From: Pseudopedobacter sp038237895
GTDB lineage: Bacteria > Bacteroidota > Bacteroidia > Sphingobacteriales > Sphingobacteriaceae
Length of the DNA: 25,309 nt
Direction: 5' to 3'
NCBI GenBank assembly: GCA_038237895.1
Contig: JBBRYE010000049.1
Location: 1 to 25,309 of the forward strand
Within the stretch, counting starts at the first letter, position 1. Each line of letters begins with the position of its first letter. Made by a program: the position numbers and the translations under genes. This document shows positions 1-8,441 of this stretch, piece by piece. The notes below the pieces were generated by a model that did not search any database, had not been told where the DNA came from, and saw only the letters and a list, made by a program, of their open reading frames with translations.

Positions 1-1
1 A

Positions 2-2695
2 AATAATAAAATAATAAAATCCTATACCATTGCAAACGGCAAATTAATTTCTAATAACATCTCTTGCCTATTATTAGAAAACCAATATTTATGGACAGGA
101 TACTTGCTTTCTGGACTAAGTAAAATAAATCTCAATACTGGAAAAATTAACTCGTACGCTTTTGAAAAGAAAAATATATACAGTTTAAGTAATAATTCCA
201 TATCGTGTTTATTCACAGACTCTAAAAACAGATTGTGGGTAGGTACAAACGGTGGTGGATTAAATTATTTAGATGAAAGAAACAATAAGTTTTATGTAAT
301 TAATTCACAAAACGGACTTGGTAATAATAATATCCATGCAATAGAGGAGGATAGTAAAGGTGCATTATGGGTAAGTAGCAATAAGGGAATATTTAAAATT
401 GTGATTAAATCTGATAAATTTCCTTTAGCGCTTAAGGATATTGATGTCACTAATTATACGGTTTTAGATGGACTTCAAAGTAACCAGTTTATTAGAAGTT
501 CGTCATTTAAAAACAAAGACGGTGAAATGTTTTTTGGAGGGATAAATGGATTAAACAGTTTTTTCCCCAATAAAATTGGTTACAATAAAGAAATTCCTAA
601 CATTATTTTTACTGATTTTACAATTCTAAATAAAGATAAAAGTAAAGATGCTGATAGCTTAATTCAAAAACCTATAGATTACGTTAAAGAAATTACATTA
701 GATTATGATGAGAGTTATTTCACCATAAAATTTGCAGCATTAAACTACATTTTTCCCGAAAGAAATAATTACGCCTATAAATTAGAAGGGTTAAATAAAG
801 ATACTTGGCACTATGTTAAAAACCAGAAAGAGGTAACTTATACAGGTTTGGAGCCAGGAACTTACACATTTTTTGTAAAAGCATCTAACAACAGTGGGAT
901 ATGGAATGATAATCCTCGACAGCTTAAAATTATTGTGCTCCCGCCTTGGTGGAAAACCACATGGGCATATTTTCTATACTTTTTGGTGGTTTTATGTTTG
1001 CTTTATTTGTTTAACTACTATACAAAATATACAGAAAGACTAAAAAATACCATTAAATATGAAACCGACTTGTATCATAAAGAACAGGAACTTTCACAAA
1101 AGAAACTGAGTTTTTTTATCAATATATCTCATGAGATTAAAACGCCAATCACCATGATTATGGCGCCCCTGCAAAAACTTTTGGCCATGCATGAGGACAA
1201 CACAAAAACAGCTAATTATTTGGCATTGATGAATAAAAGCGGACAAAGGCTGCTTAATTTAATAGACCAACTTCTCGATTTAAGAAAATTAGACAACAAT
1301 GATGTTTCTTTAAAAGCGGCAAAAGGTAATTTAGTAAGGTTTACCAAAGAAATTGTTATCGTGTTTAATAATTTGGCAAAAGTGAAAAACTTAGAACTCA
1401 CCTTTTCCTCAGAACAAGAAAAATTAGAATTATGGTTTGATAGAGATACGTTAGAAAAAATTCTTTATAATATAATTTCAAACGCTATAAAATATACACC
1501 AGATTATGGCAAAATTGATGTTTCGATAGAAGAAAACACAGAAAGCCAACAGGCTATTATTACGGTATCTGATAATGGAGTTGGCATCGCTAAAGAAAGG
1601 TTGCCAGATATTTTTCAACCTTTTAAGCCATTGGATGTTACCCACAGTAATATTAAGGGTACAGGAGTGGGGCTCGCTTTTGCAAAAGAATTAATTGATT
1701 TGCACCATGGGTCAATAACTGTAGATAGTCATGAAGCAACTCATGAAAATAGAGGTTACACTAAATTTTTTATAAAAATACCTTTGGGTAAAGATTACTT
1801 AGCAGATAAAGAACTGGATAATGAATATCTCATTTCTGAGGATATCAATAACTATAAATCTTATAGTTTAAAACAACAAAATAATTTTAGGGAAAGAAAA
1901 GATCAGATTAAGCAAGCTAATGATAATGAAAAATTTACCATGTTATTAGTAGAGGATAATCCTGATGTTATTAATTTTTTAGCTGAAAGTTTTGAGGAGA
2001 ATTTTACTGTAATTAAAAGTTTTGATGGTGCAGCAGGATTTCAAGAAGCATTGAACAGTATGCCCGATATCATCATCAGTGATGTGATGATGCCCTTAAT
2101 GGATGGGATAGAATTATGTAGCAAATTAAAATCAAACATCATTACAAGCCATATTCCTGTAATATTACTTACTGCAAGAAGTCCGCTAATTTTCAAACTT
2201 CAGGGGTTAGAGAATGGCGCAGATGATTACGTTACAAAACCATTTAATTTCGATTTACTAGATGTAAAAGTTTGGAATCTTTTAGAAAATCGTCAGAAAA
2301 TGAAATTGAGATATCAAAAAGAAATCACCTTACAACCAACAAATACAAGTATTTCCACATTTGATGATAAATTTTTAGAAAATGTGATGAAATATATTGA
2401 AGATAATATTGCCGAAGAATCTTTGAGTGTAGAAGATTTGAGCCAACACATTGGCATGAGCAGAGGAAATCTTTATCGTAAACTAAAAATGCTTACTAGT
2501 AAAAGTCCTGTGGAGTTTATCAGGCAAATAAGGTTAAAGAGAGCTGCCCAACTTTTAAAACAGCATAAGATGTATATTAATGAAGTATCTTATATGGTAG
2601 GTTTTCAAAATGTAACCTATTTTAGAAAATGCTTTAAAGAAGAGTTTGGATATACACCTACAGGTTTTGCAAAAAACGACGAGGAGGAAGAATAA
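2..2695 (+). CDS. Hybrid two-component system sensor/regulator (HTCS), 5'-truncated by the window edge
   Basis: The reading frame is open from base 2 with no credible start inside the window, so the N-terminus lies off the left edge; a TTG at 104 is internal. Visible parts in order: Reg_prop propeller blades (LWTG, LWVGTNGGGL, LWVSS; bases 80-400), a Y_Y_Y domain (about 700-940), one membrane segment (about 955-1020), a HisKA domain with SHEIKTP and the phospho-acceptor His at 1130-1132, a HATPase with N box (NIISNAIKYTP), DNGVGIA and GTGVGLAF, a receiver with the phospho-acceptor Asp at 2081-2083 (ISDVMMP) and invariant TKP, and a C-terminal AraC-type HTH (about 2370-2670). In this family the periplasmic part binds an oligosaccharide and the HTH activates the neighbouring PUL. 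It lies 25 bases ahead of the first PL14-like gene and is the obvious local regulator. Family certain; ligand unknown. Confidence 0.96.
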   Translation, partial: NNKIIKSYTIANGKLISNNISCLLLENQYLWTGYLLSGLSKINLNTGKINSYAFEKKNIYSLSNNSISCLFTDSKNRLWVGTNGGGLNYLDERNNKFYVINSQNGLGNNNIHAIEEDSKGALWVSSNKGIFKIVIKSDKFPLALKDIDVTNYTVLDGLQSNQFIRSSSFKNKDGEMFFGGINGLNSFFPNKIGYNKEIPNIIFTDFTILNKDKSKDADSLIQKPIDYVKEITLDYDESYFTIKFAALNYIFPERNNYAYKLEGLNKDTWHYVKNQKEVTYTGLEPGTYTFFVKASNNSGIWNDNPRQLKIIVLPPWWKTTWAYFLYFLVVLCLLYLFNYYTKYTERLKNTIKYETDLYHKEQELSQKKLSFFINISHEIKTPITMIMAPLQKLLAMHEDNTKTANYLALMNKSGQRLLNLIDQLLDLRKLDNNDVSLKAAKGNLVRFTKEIVIVFNNLAKVKNLELTFSSEQEKLELWFDRDTLEKILYNIISNAIKYTPDYGKIDVSIEENTESQQAIITVSDNGVGIAKERLPDIFQPFKPLDVTHSNIKGTGVGLAFAKELIDLHHGSITVDSHEATHENRGYTKFFIKIPLGKDYLADKELDNEYLISEDINNYKSYSLKQQNNFRERKDQIKQANDNEKFTMLLVEDNPDVINFLAESFEENFTVIKSFDGAAGFQEALNSMPDIIISDVMMPLMDGIELCSKLKSNIITSHIPVILLTARSPLIFKLQGLENGADDYVTKPFNFDLLDVKVWNLLENRQKMKLRYQKEITLQPTNTSISTFDDKFLENVMKYIEDNIAEESLSVEDLSQHIGMSRGNLYRKLKMLTSKSPVEFIRQIRLKRAAQLLKQHKMYINEVSYMVGFQNVTYFRKCFKEEFGYTPTGFAKNDEEEE

Positions 2696-2720
2696 AATAT
2701 TAAAATCTTACAAATATCTA

Positions 2721-3560
2721 ATGAAAACTATTAAGCAAACTCTATTAAGATGGTGTCTATTTTCTTTCTCTTTATTGCTTTTTTTCAGCAATAAACCATT
2801 ATTTGCCCAATCAGTAAATCAAAGAGCCAATTCTCTGAAATCAAATATTAATTTAAATTGGGATAAATCTAAATCTGGACCATATTCTTATTTAAATGCA
2901 GTAAACGATTTTGGATCAATAATAGACTGGGCTCCAAGTCGTACAGATATAGTAGATGGTACATTCAGAGTTACCCTTTTACCAAACTTACTATCAGGCT
3001 ATGGTGGTTTAGTGGCTAAAACTTTAATTGAAGAAGGCACTGTTTACGAACTTACATATGATGTTAAATTTGATAAAGATTTTGATTTTGGAAAAGGTGG
3101 TAAGGTTGGTTTTGGTTTAAGAGTGGGAGATGGAAATACTGGATGCGATAAAGCGAACGATGGCAACGGTGGAAGTGCAAGATTAATGTGGTATACAAGT
3201 GATGGAACTACTAAGTTTAAACCATACATGTATTATTTTGATATGCCAGAGAATTGTGGTGATAATATGGTTTCAAATGCTTTTTATCCAAAAGAAGGAA
3301 GTATAGAAAAAGGTAAATGGTACAATATAAAAATATATGTTAAGAGCAATAATGCCGATCAAAAAGATGGTAGGATAAAAGTTTCTATCGATGAAAATCT
3401 AGTTCTTGATCAACCCATCAGATGGACAGCTAATAATGCTAAAAGATTTATCAATAAACTCTCTAATGATACTTTTAGAGGAGGTAGCGGCGATGACTGG
3501 AAGACTGATAATACTGGTTATATTTATTTGAATCATCTTAAACTTAAGAAAATAGAATAA
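2721..3560 (+). CDS. Secreted PL14-like polysaccharide lyase (putative), copy 1
   Basis: Protein of 279 residues. I chose the ATG at 2721 because it gives a clean signal peptide (MKTIKQ, hydrophobic run, cleavage after LFAQ near residue 30); an in-frame ATG at 2646 would overlap the regulator and bury that signal. No lipobox Cys, so it should be soluble in the periplasm or exported. The body resembles the polysaccharide lyase 14/20 beta-jelly-roll: FDFGKGGK (K128), GGSARLMW (S152, R154), KPYMYY (Y169, Y171) and a C-terminal FRGGSGDDW. This Lys, Ser-x-Arg, Tyr-x-Tyr set has the same order and similar spacing as the residues I recall as essential in viral lyase vAL-1 (K197, S219, R221, Y233, Y235). 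PL14/PL20 enzymes cleave beta-1,4-glucuronan or alginate by beta-elimination. Paralogous to the next gene. Fold fairly sure; activity and substrate inferred. Confidence 0.72.
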   Translation: MKTIKQTLLRWCLFSFSLLLFFSNKPLFAQSVNQRANSLKSNINLNWDKSKSGPYSYLNAVNDFGSIIDWAPSRTDIVDGTFRVTLLPNLLSGYGGLVAKTLIEEGTVYELTYDVKFDKDFDFGKGGKVGFGLRVGDGNTGCDKANDGNGGSARLMWYTSDGTTKFKPYMYYFDMPENCGDNMVSNAFYPKEGSIEKGKWYNIKIYVKSNNADQKDGRIKVSIDENLVLDQPIRWTANNAKRFINKLSNDTFRGGSGDDWKTDNTGYIYLNHLKLKKIE

Positions 3561-3855
3561 CACATAACTTATAAATTAAGTCCTTCATCACTACTTCCTT
3601 TTGTCTTTTATTAATATCTAAGATTCTCATTTTTAGATATAATTACATTTTATACATAACCTAATCAAGATTTTAGAATATCGTTTAAAAGGGTTTCTGA
3701 TCATTAATGAGTTGTTTTGAACAAATGTATGCTACTATGGTAACAAATACTATCTATTTAAAATCTCAAACCTCCCTAATTTAGCATAACCTTTTATAAG
3801 AAATGTTTCTTTCGTCTATCGGATAAAGAACATTGTTCAAAAACCAAAATTAAAA
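3561..3855. promoter_or_regulatory. Intergenic region with an 8-bp inverted repeat
   Basis: A 295-base AT-rich gap between the two PL14-like genes. It contains an exact inverted repeat, ATATCTAA (3614-3621) and TTAGATAT (3633-3640), separated by 11 bases, without a following T-run, so it could be a weak terminator or a protein-binding site. I see no convincing Bacteroidota -7 box (TAnnTTTG). Its length suggests that copy 2 has its own promoter here; that is inference. Confidence 0.3.
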
Positions 3856-4740
3856 ATGAGGCAATATTTAAATAAAATAAAACTCTCCCTTTGTCTAATG
3901 TTAGGCTTAAGTTTAACTGTTATTCTTTCTTGTAAAAAAGATGGAGCATTTACTTATCCAGTTGCAAATACACCTGATGTAAAACCTATTACTGGTGAAA
4001 CAGGAACGATCACTTTCGATAGTTATGCGAATGGAATTTACTCTTCTGGAATGGCTCGTAATGACTTTTTTGGAACAAATGTTTCAAGTTGGAAAGAGAG
4101 CAGGGCCGAAATTGTTGATAAAGCACTTCGAGTGAAATTAATGCCAGGTGATGTTAACCAAGGTTTCTATCCTCAATTTGATATTGTAGATGGCACCAGT
4201 TATGAAGTAGCCTTCGATATAAAATTTGCTAAAGGATTTGATTGGTCTTTAGGCGGTAAATTAGGTGTTGGTTTTGGTATTGGAGATGTAATAGCAGGCG
4301 GAAACGCAACCAATGGAAATGGAGGAAGTGCCAGAATAATGTGGAACAAAACATCAACTGGGAAAGTGATTTTTAAACCATACCTATATTATGAGGGAAT
4401 GCCAGATCAATATGGTACTAATGTAGTGAGTTCTGCTTTTTATCCACAAACAGGAAGTTTAATTGACGACACTTGGTATACCATAAAAATACGTGTAAAA
4501 AGTAATACAGATTTTAAAGCAAATGGTTCAATCTTGGTTAAGGTAAATGGATTAGAGATCTTAAACAATAACACGATCAATTGGGGTGATAATACTGGTG
4601 GAAAAAACAAAGGTTTGATTAAAACATTAATGTTCCAAACTTTTAGAGGTGGCCAAGGCGTAGAGTGGGAATCTAATGTTGATAGTTATATCATATACGA
4701 TAACATAAAAGTAACAAAAGATCCTACTGCGGCATTTTAA
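3856..4740 (+). CDS. PL14-like polysaccharide lyase lipoprotein (putative), copy 2
   Basis: Protein of 294 residues with a lipoprotein signal: KIK, hydrophobic stretch, lipobox VILSC with Cys26, followed by KKDG. It is probably displayed at the outer membrane, unlike copy 1. Residues 50-290 align along their length with copy 1: FDWSLGGK (K135), GGSARIMW (S158, R160), FKPYLYY (Y176, Y178), SAFYPQTGS, and QTFRGGQGVEW near the end. These are the same Lys, Ser-x-Arg, Tyr-x-Tyr positions seen in PL14 lyases. The two genes look like an ancient tandem duplication with different cellular addresses. A carbohydrate-binding role without catalysis cannot be excluded, but keeping every putative catalytic residue argues for an enzyme. 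Substrate (glucuronan-, alginate- or other uronic-acid glycan) is inferred from family only. Confidence 0.72.
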   Translation: MRQYLNKIKLSLCLMLGLSLTVILSCKKDGAFTYPVANTPDVKPITGETGTITFDSYANGIYSSGMARNDFFGTNVSSWKESRAEIVDKALRVKLMPGDVNQGFYPQFDIVDGTSYEVAFDIKFAKGFDWSLGGKLGVGFGIGDVIAGGNATNGNGGSARIMWNKTSTGKVIFKPYLYYEGMPDQYGTNVVSSAFYPQTGSLIDDTWYTIKIRVKSNTDFKANGSILVKVNGLEILNNNTINWGDNTGGKNKGLIKTLMFQTFRGGQGVEWESNVDSYIIYDNIKVTKDPTAAF

Positions 4741-4791
4741 AAAAAAAACTGTATTTAAAACGCACCTAATAGCATCAAAACAATATATAAA

Positions 4792-4827
4792 TACAAATAC
4801 AGCCTTATTTAAGTACAAATGTAGCCT
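4792..4827. repeat. Two direct repeats with a 22-bp period upstream of susC
   Basis: TACAAATACAGCCT at 4792-4805 and TACAAATGTAGCCT at 4814-4827 match at 12 of 14 positions and start 22 bases apart, about two helical turns. AraC-family regulators often bind direct half-sites at about this spacing, so this is a candidate operator for the HTCS at the left end. Overlapping it, AATACAG (4796-4802) and CTGTATT (4826-4832) form an inverted pair, and CTGTATT also occurs at 4749-4755. Binding is inferred, not shown. Confidence 0.4.
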
Positions 4828-4842
4828 GTATTGAAAGATTAC

Positions 4843-5002
4843 TTTACATAGTTTTACATTATCAAATAGAAGTAAACCAAGCTCTATTCAAATTATAAGC
4901 CATTATTATTAAATTCTAAAAAGAAAGGAGTCTTTAATGTTGTGAAATTTTACACTTTAATAAATACTAATAAATAGAATGCTTTTACATCCCGTGTAAA
5001 AG
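4843..5002. promoter_or_regulatory. TTTTACA motif cluster and leader hairpin before susC
   Basis: TTTACA at 4843-4848 and TTTTACA at 4852-4858, 4948-4954 and 4983-4989 precede the susC start. The last copy is the left arm of an exact 8-bp inverted repeat, CTTTTACA (4982-4989) and TGTAAAAG (4995-5002), loop TCCCG, ending 37 bases before the ATG. It could be a regulator site or a structured 5' leader. No clear TAnnTTTG promoter box was found. Confidence 0.35.
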
Positions 5003-5039
5003 AACAACCAATTTTTTTAAACTTAAAACAATAAAAAAT

Positions 5040-8000
5040 ATGAAGTTTTTTGCTCCTTTAAGAAGCATGCAGAAAATTTGCTCGCCGTGTTTAACGCTGC
5101 TGGCAACTTTAACTTTGATGGCACTTTCAGTAGAAAATACTGTTGCAAGGGTCAGCTCAAATTTTGCGTTTTCAAAATTTGAAAATTTAAAATCAAACTT
5201 TCCAATAAAAGGGACAGTCTTAGATGAGCTAGGACAACCTATCCCAGGTGTTAGTGTTCAATTAAAAGGAACTACTATTGGTACTATTACTGATATTAAT
5301 GGCAAGTTTGCTTTGTCTGTACCAGATGGTGATGGAACTCTTTCCTTAAGTTTTTTAGGCTATAATACATACACTCAGCAAATAAATAAAAGCACTGGGG
5401 TATTAACTATAAAACTTCAACCCAGTACCAATTCTTTAAACGAAGTTGTAGTAACTGCGTTTGGCGTTCAAAAAAGAGTAAATGTAACCGGTGCAGTTTC
5501 TACTATTGATTCTAAAGATGTGGTAGCTTCATCTGTAAGTAACATTACTAATGCGTTAGTAGGTAATGCGCCAGGTATTAGTGGTTTACAAACTAGCGGA
5601 GAACCAGGGCGTAATGGTACTAAAATATACATAAGGGGTGCTGCTACGTATGCAAATAGTACAGATCCTTTAATTGTAATTGACGGTATTGAGCAACCTA
5701 ATGAAAACGGGAAATCTTATGATCAGCTAAATGCAATGGATGCAAATGAAATCGAAAGCATTAGTATATTAAAAGATGCAGCATCTACCGCTGTTTATGG
5801 TATAAGAGGTGCTAATGGTGTAATAATTATTACCACTAAACGTGGAGTAAACGGTAAACCGACACTTAGTTTTACCAGTAATTTTGCTGCAACCCAAGCT
5901 TCTAACTTAACGCTATCAGCTAGCTCCTATGATTTTGCTCTTACTAGAAACAGAGCAATTAATGCATATAATCAAAATGAAAATAACCCTGGTTATAATA
6001 CGCTTCTATTTACGCCTGATGAACTTTGGAAATTTCAAAATAACAGAGATTATACACCTGCAGAGGTAGATGCAATGACATTTTTAACTGCAGAACAAAA
6101 AGCATCTTTAAACCAATCACCTGCTTTATATTATGGTAATCATGATTATTATAAAGATCAATTTGGAGATACTGGAAAGCAAGCTCAGTACAACATAAGT
6201 GTTAGAGGTGGCAATGAAAAAGTGAAATATTATACTTCTTTCGGTTATTTTAATCAAGGTAGTATTTTAAAAGATTCTCATCTTGATGGTACAAACACTG
6301 GATCACATTACGATCGTTCTAACTTTAGATCTAATTTTGATATAAAACCAGTAAAAAACACAACTATCTCTGTAAATATTTCTGGTCAGTTTGGTTCTGT
6401 AATAGGCCCATCTTTTGGCACAAATCCTTATGACAATACCATTAGGTATAAACAACTAATACAGTTTTTGCAAGAAGGAAATACTTATCAAGTGCCAGGT
6501 GTAATTGATGGAAAATTAGTTACAGGAGTAAACGGAGCAAACGGAGGCATATCAATTTCTAATCCTTTAGGTACTAAGCAAACTTTTAATAGTACACCAG
6601 ATGCAATTCTATTACAATCAGGTAGTGGAATTTATAATCAGACTTTACTTACTACAAGTGTAAAAGTAAAACATGATATGAACTATTTATTAAAGGGTCT
6701 TTCTATTAGAGGTACTGCAAATTATGATGACTCTTATAATAAATACATTACTATCAGCTCTAATTTACCTAGCTATACGGTAAGAAGAAACCCAACTAAC
6801 CCTAATGAACTTCAGTTTTATGGAGGTACTATAACTCCAATTAACATTAATGGAGATTCTTATACAGGTACTTATCATAAAGTTTATTTTGATGCAGGTA
6901 TAGATTATGAAACCAAAATTGGTGGTAGCAATATTACTGCTTTAATCTTAGGTAAAGCCAGCAAATTCTCTATTCCATTTGGTGATGCTTTTAATACCCC
7001 TTCTGGTATTATGGGTTTAGTAAATAGGGTTACCTACAATTACAAAGAAAGATATCAGGCAGAATTTAACTTAGGTTATAACGGTACTGAGAATTTTGCT
7101 CCTGGTCGTCGTTTTGGTTTTTTCCCTGCTTATTCTGCAGGTTGGGTACCAACTAGCGAATCATTTTTTTCAAAAAATAAATACGTTACTTTCTTAAAGT
7201 TTAGAGGTTCTTACGGAGAAGTTGGTAACGATCAGTTAAACGCTGCAAGATATTTATTCTTACCTAGCCAGTTTAGTTTAAATTCAGGTACTTATTACAT
7301 TGGCACTTCAAACGGCACAGATCGTTTACCTGCTTATACTACCGGTAGAGAGGGTGCTTTAGGTAATCCATTAGTTACTTGGGAACGTTCAATAAAGTCT
7401 GACATTGGTGCGGAGGCTCGTTTTTTTAACGATAAATTAAACTTAGTTTTAGATTTCTATCAAGAAAAAAGAGATAATATTCTTTCTAGTTTAGGTACAA
7501 TTCCTGCAAGTTTTGGTGTTTCTAATGGAAACATACCTCCAGTAAATATTGGGTCAACTATAAATAAAGGGTATGAAATTTCTTTAGCTTGGAGAAGTAA
7601 AGTTGGGGAATTTAATTACGGTATTAATGGGGCTTTAAGTTACAATAAAAATAAAGTGATTTATCGCTCAGAGCCTTCAAATCCTAATCCTTGGGAAAAC
7701 TTAACAGGTGCACCTATAGGCCAATATTTTGGTTTAGTTAGCGATGGTTTTTTTAACACACCAGCAGAACTAGCCAGTAGGCCATTCAATAGTTTCAATA
7801 GTAACCAAAACACATTAGGTGATATTCGTTACAAAGATTTGAATGGAGATAACCTCATTAATGAGCGTGATAGAACTAGTATTGGCTATTCAAATCTTCC
7901 TCAATTTTCTTATAACTCTCGCCTTAATTTATCTTATAAAGGTTTTGATGCAAGCATTTTATTCAACGGAACCGCAAAAGGATCTTTCTACCTTCCTCAA

Positions 8001-8429
8001 AACATGGTAGATGTTTACTTTAAAAACTATGGTAATTTATACCAATGGCAGGTTGATGGAGCTTGGACACCAGAAAGAGTAGCTAGTGGTGAATCAATTA
8101 CTTATCCTAGGGTTGAGATTAATACAAACACCTCAAACTCAAATTTCGTGAAAAGTGATTTTTGGTTAAAATCAACTGATTTTGTTAAACTCAAGAACAT
8201 AGAAATAGGCTATACCTTAAAAGACCTAAGTATTTTGCGTTCACTAAAAATTAGTTCTTTGCGTGTTTATGCAAATGGAAATAACTTGTACACCTTCAAA
8301 AATGATTTGCAAAAATTTGGTTTAGATCCAGAAACTGCTGATTATAATAATGGTGGTTATGGTAATAATCAAGGTTATTATTTCCCCATTACTAAAGTGT
8401 ATAATTTCGGATTAAACGTTCAATTTTAA
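5040..8429 (+). CDS. SusC/RagA-family TonB-linked outer-membrane glycan importer, first of two
   Basis: Protein of 1129 residues with standard SusC architecture. A long signal sequence occupies about residues 1-37. A carboxypeptidase-D regulatory-like domain follows at about 55-128 (IKGTVLDELGQPIPG, INGKFALSV). A TonB-box-like EVVVTAFG lies at 135-142, the plug at about 147-267 (IYIRGAAT, DPLIVIDGI, ESISILKDAASTAVYG, GANGVIIITTKRG), and the 22-strand barrel fills the rest, ending in an aromatic residue (NVQF). It transports oligosaccharides across the outer membrane using TonB energy, capped by its SusD partner, which starts only 12 bases downstream. It heads a five-gene operon ending at 15467. 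Length is typical and no defects are seen. The imported sugar cannot be read from the sequence. Confidence 0.96.
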   Translation: MKFFAPLRSMQKICSPCLTLLATLTLMALSVENTVARVSSNFAFSKFENLKSNFPIKGTVLDELGQPIPGVSVQLKGTTIGTITDINGKFALSVPDGDGTLSLSFLGYNTYTQQINKSTGVLTIKLQPSTNSLNEVVVTAFGVQKRVNVTGAVSTIDSKDVVASSVSNITNALVGNAPGISGLQTSGEPGRNGTKIYIRGAATYANSTDPLIVIDGIEQPNENGKSYDQLNAMDANEIESISILKDAASTAVYGIRGANGVIIITTKRGVNGKPTLSFTSNFAATQASNLTLSASSYDFALTRNRAINAYNQNENNPGYNTLLFTPDELWKFQNNRDYTPAEVDAMTFLTAEQKASLNQSPALYYGNHDYYKDQFGDTGKQAQYNISVRGGNEKVKYYTSFGYFNQGSILKDSHLDGTNTGSHYDRSNFRSNFDIKPVKNTTISVNISGQFGSVIGPSFGTNPYDNTIRYKQLIQFLQEGNTYQVPGVIDGKLVTGVNGANGGISISNPLGTKQTFNSTPDAILLQSGSGIYNQTLLTTSVKVKHDMNYLLKGLSIRGTANYDDSYNKYITISSNLPSYTVRRNPTNPNELQFYGGTITPININGDSYTGTYHKVYFDAGIDYETKIGGSNITALILGKASKFSIPFGDAFNTPSGIMGLVNRVTYNYKERYQAEFNLGYNGTENFAPGRRFGFFPAYSAGWVPTSESFFSKNKYVTFLKFRGSYGEVGNDQLNAARYLFLPSQFSLNSGTYYIGTSNGTDRLPAYTTGREGALGNPLVTWERSIKSDIGAEARFFNDKLNLVLDFYQEKRDNILSSLGTIPASFGVSNGNIPPVNIGSTINKGYEISLAWRSKVGEFNYGINGALSYNKNKVIYRSEPSNPNPWENLTGAPIGQYFGLVSDGFFNTPAELASRPFNSFNSNQNTLGDIRYKDLNGDNLINERDRTSIGYSNLPQFSYNSRLNLSYKGFDASILFNGTAKGSFYLPQNMVDVYFKNYGNLYQWQVDGAWTPERVASGESITYPRVEINTNTSNSNFVKSDFWLKSTDFVKLKNIEIGYTLKDLSILRSLKISSLRVYANGNNLYTFKNDLQKFGLDPETADYNNGGYGNNQGYYFPITKVYNFGLNVQF

Positions 8430-8441
8430 ATAATTAATAAT

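Noticed and set aside
104..106. TTG as the start of the regulator gene
   Set aside because: The frame is open to the window edge and already encodes propeller-blade sequence (LWTG) before this codon, so the gene begins outside the window.
2646..2720. Upstream in-frame start for the first PL14-like gene
   Set aside because: It would overlap the end of the regulator and place 25 polar residues before an otherwise clean signal peptide that begins at 2721.
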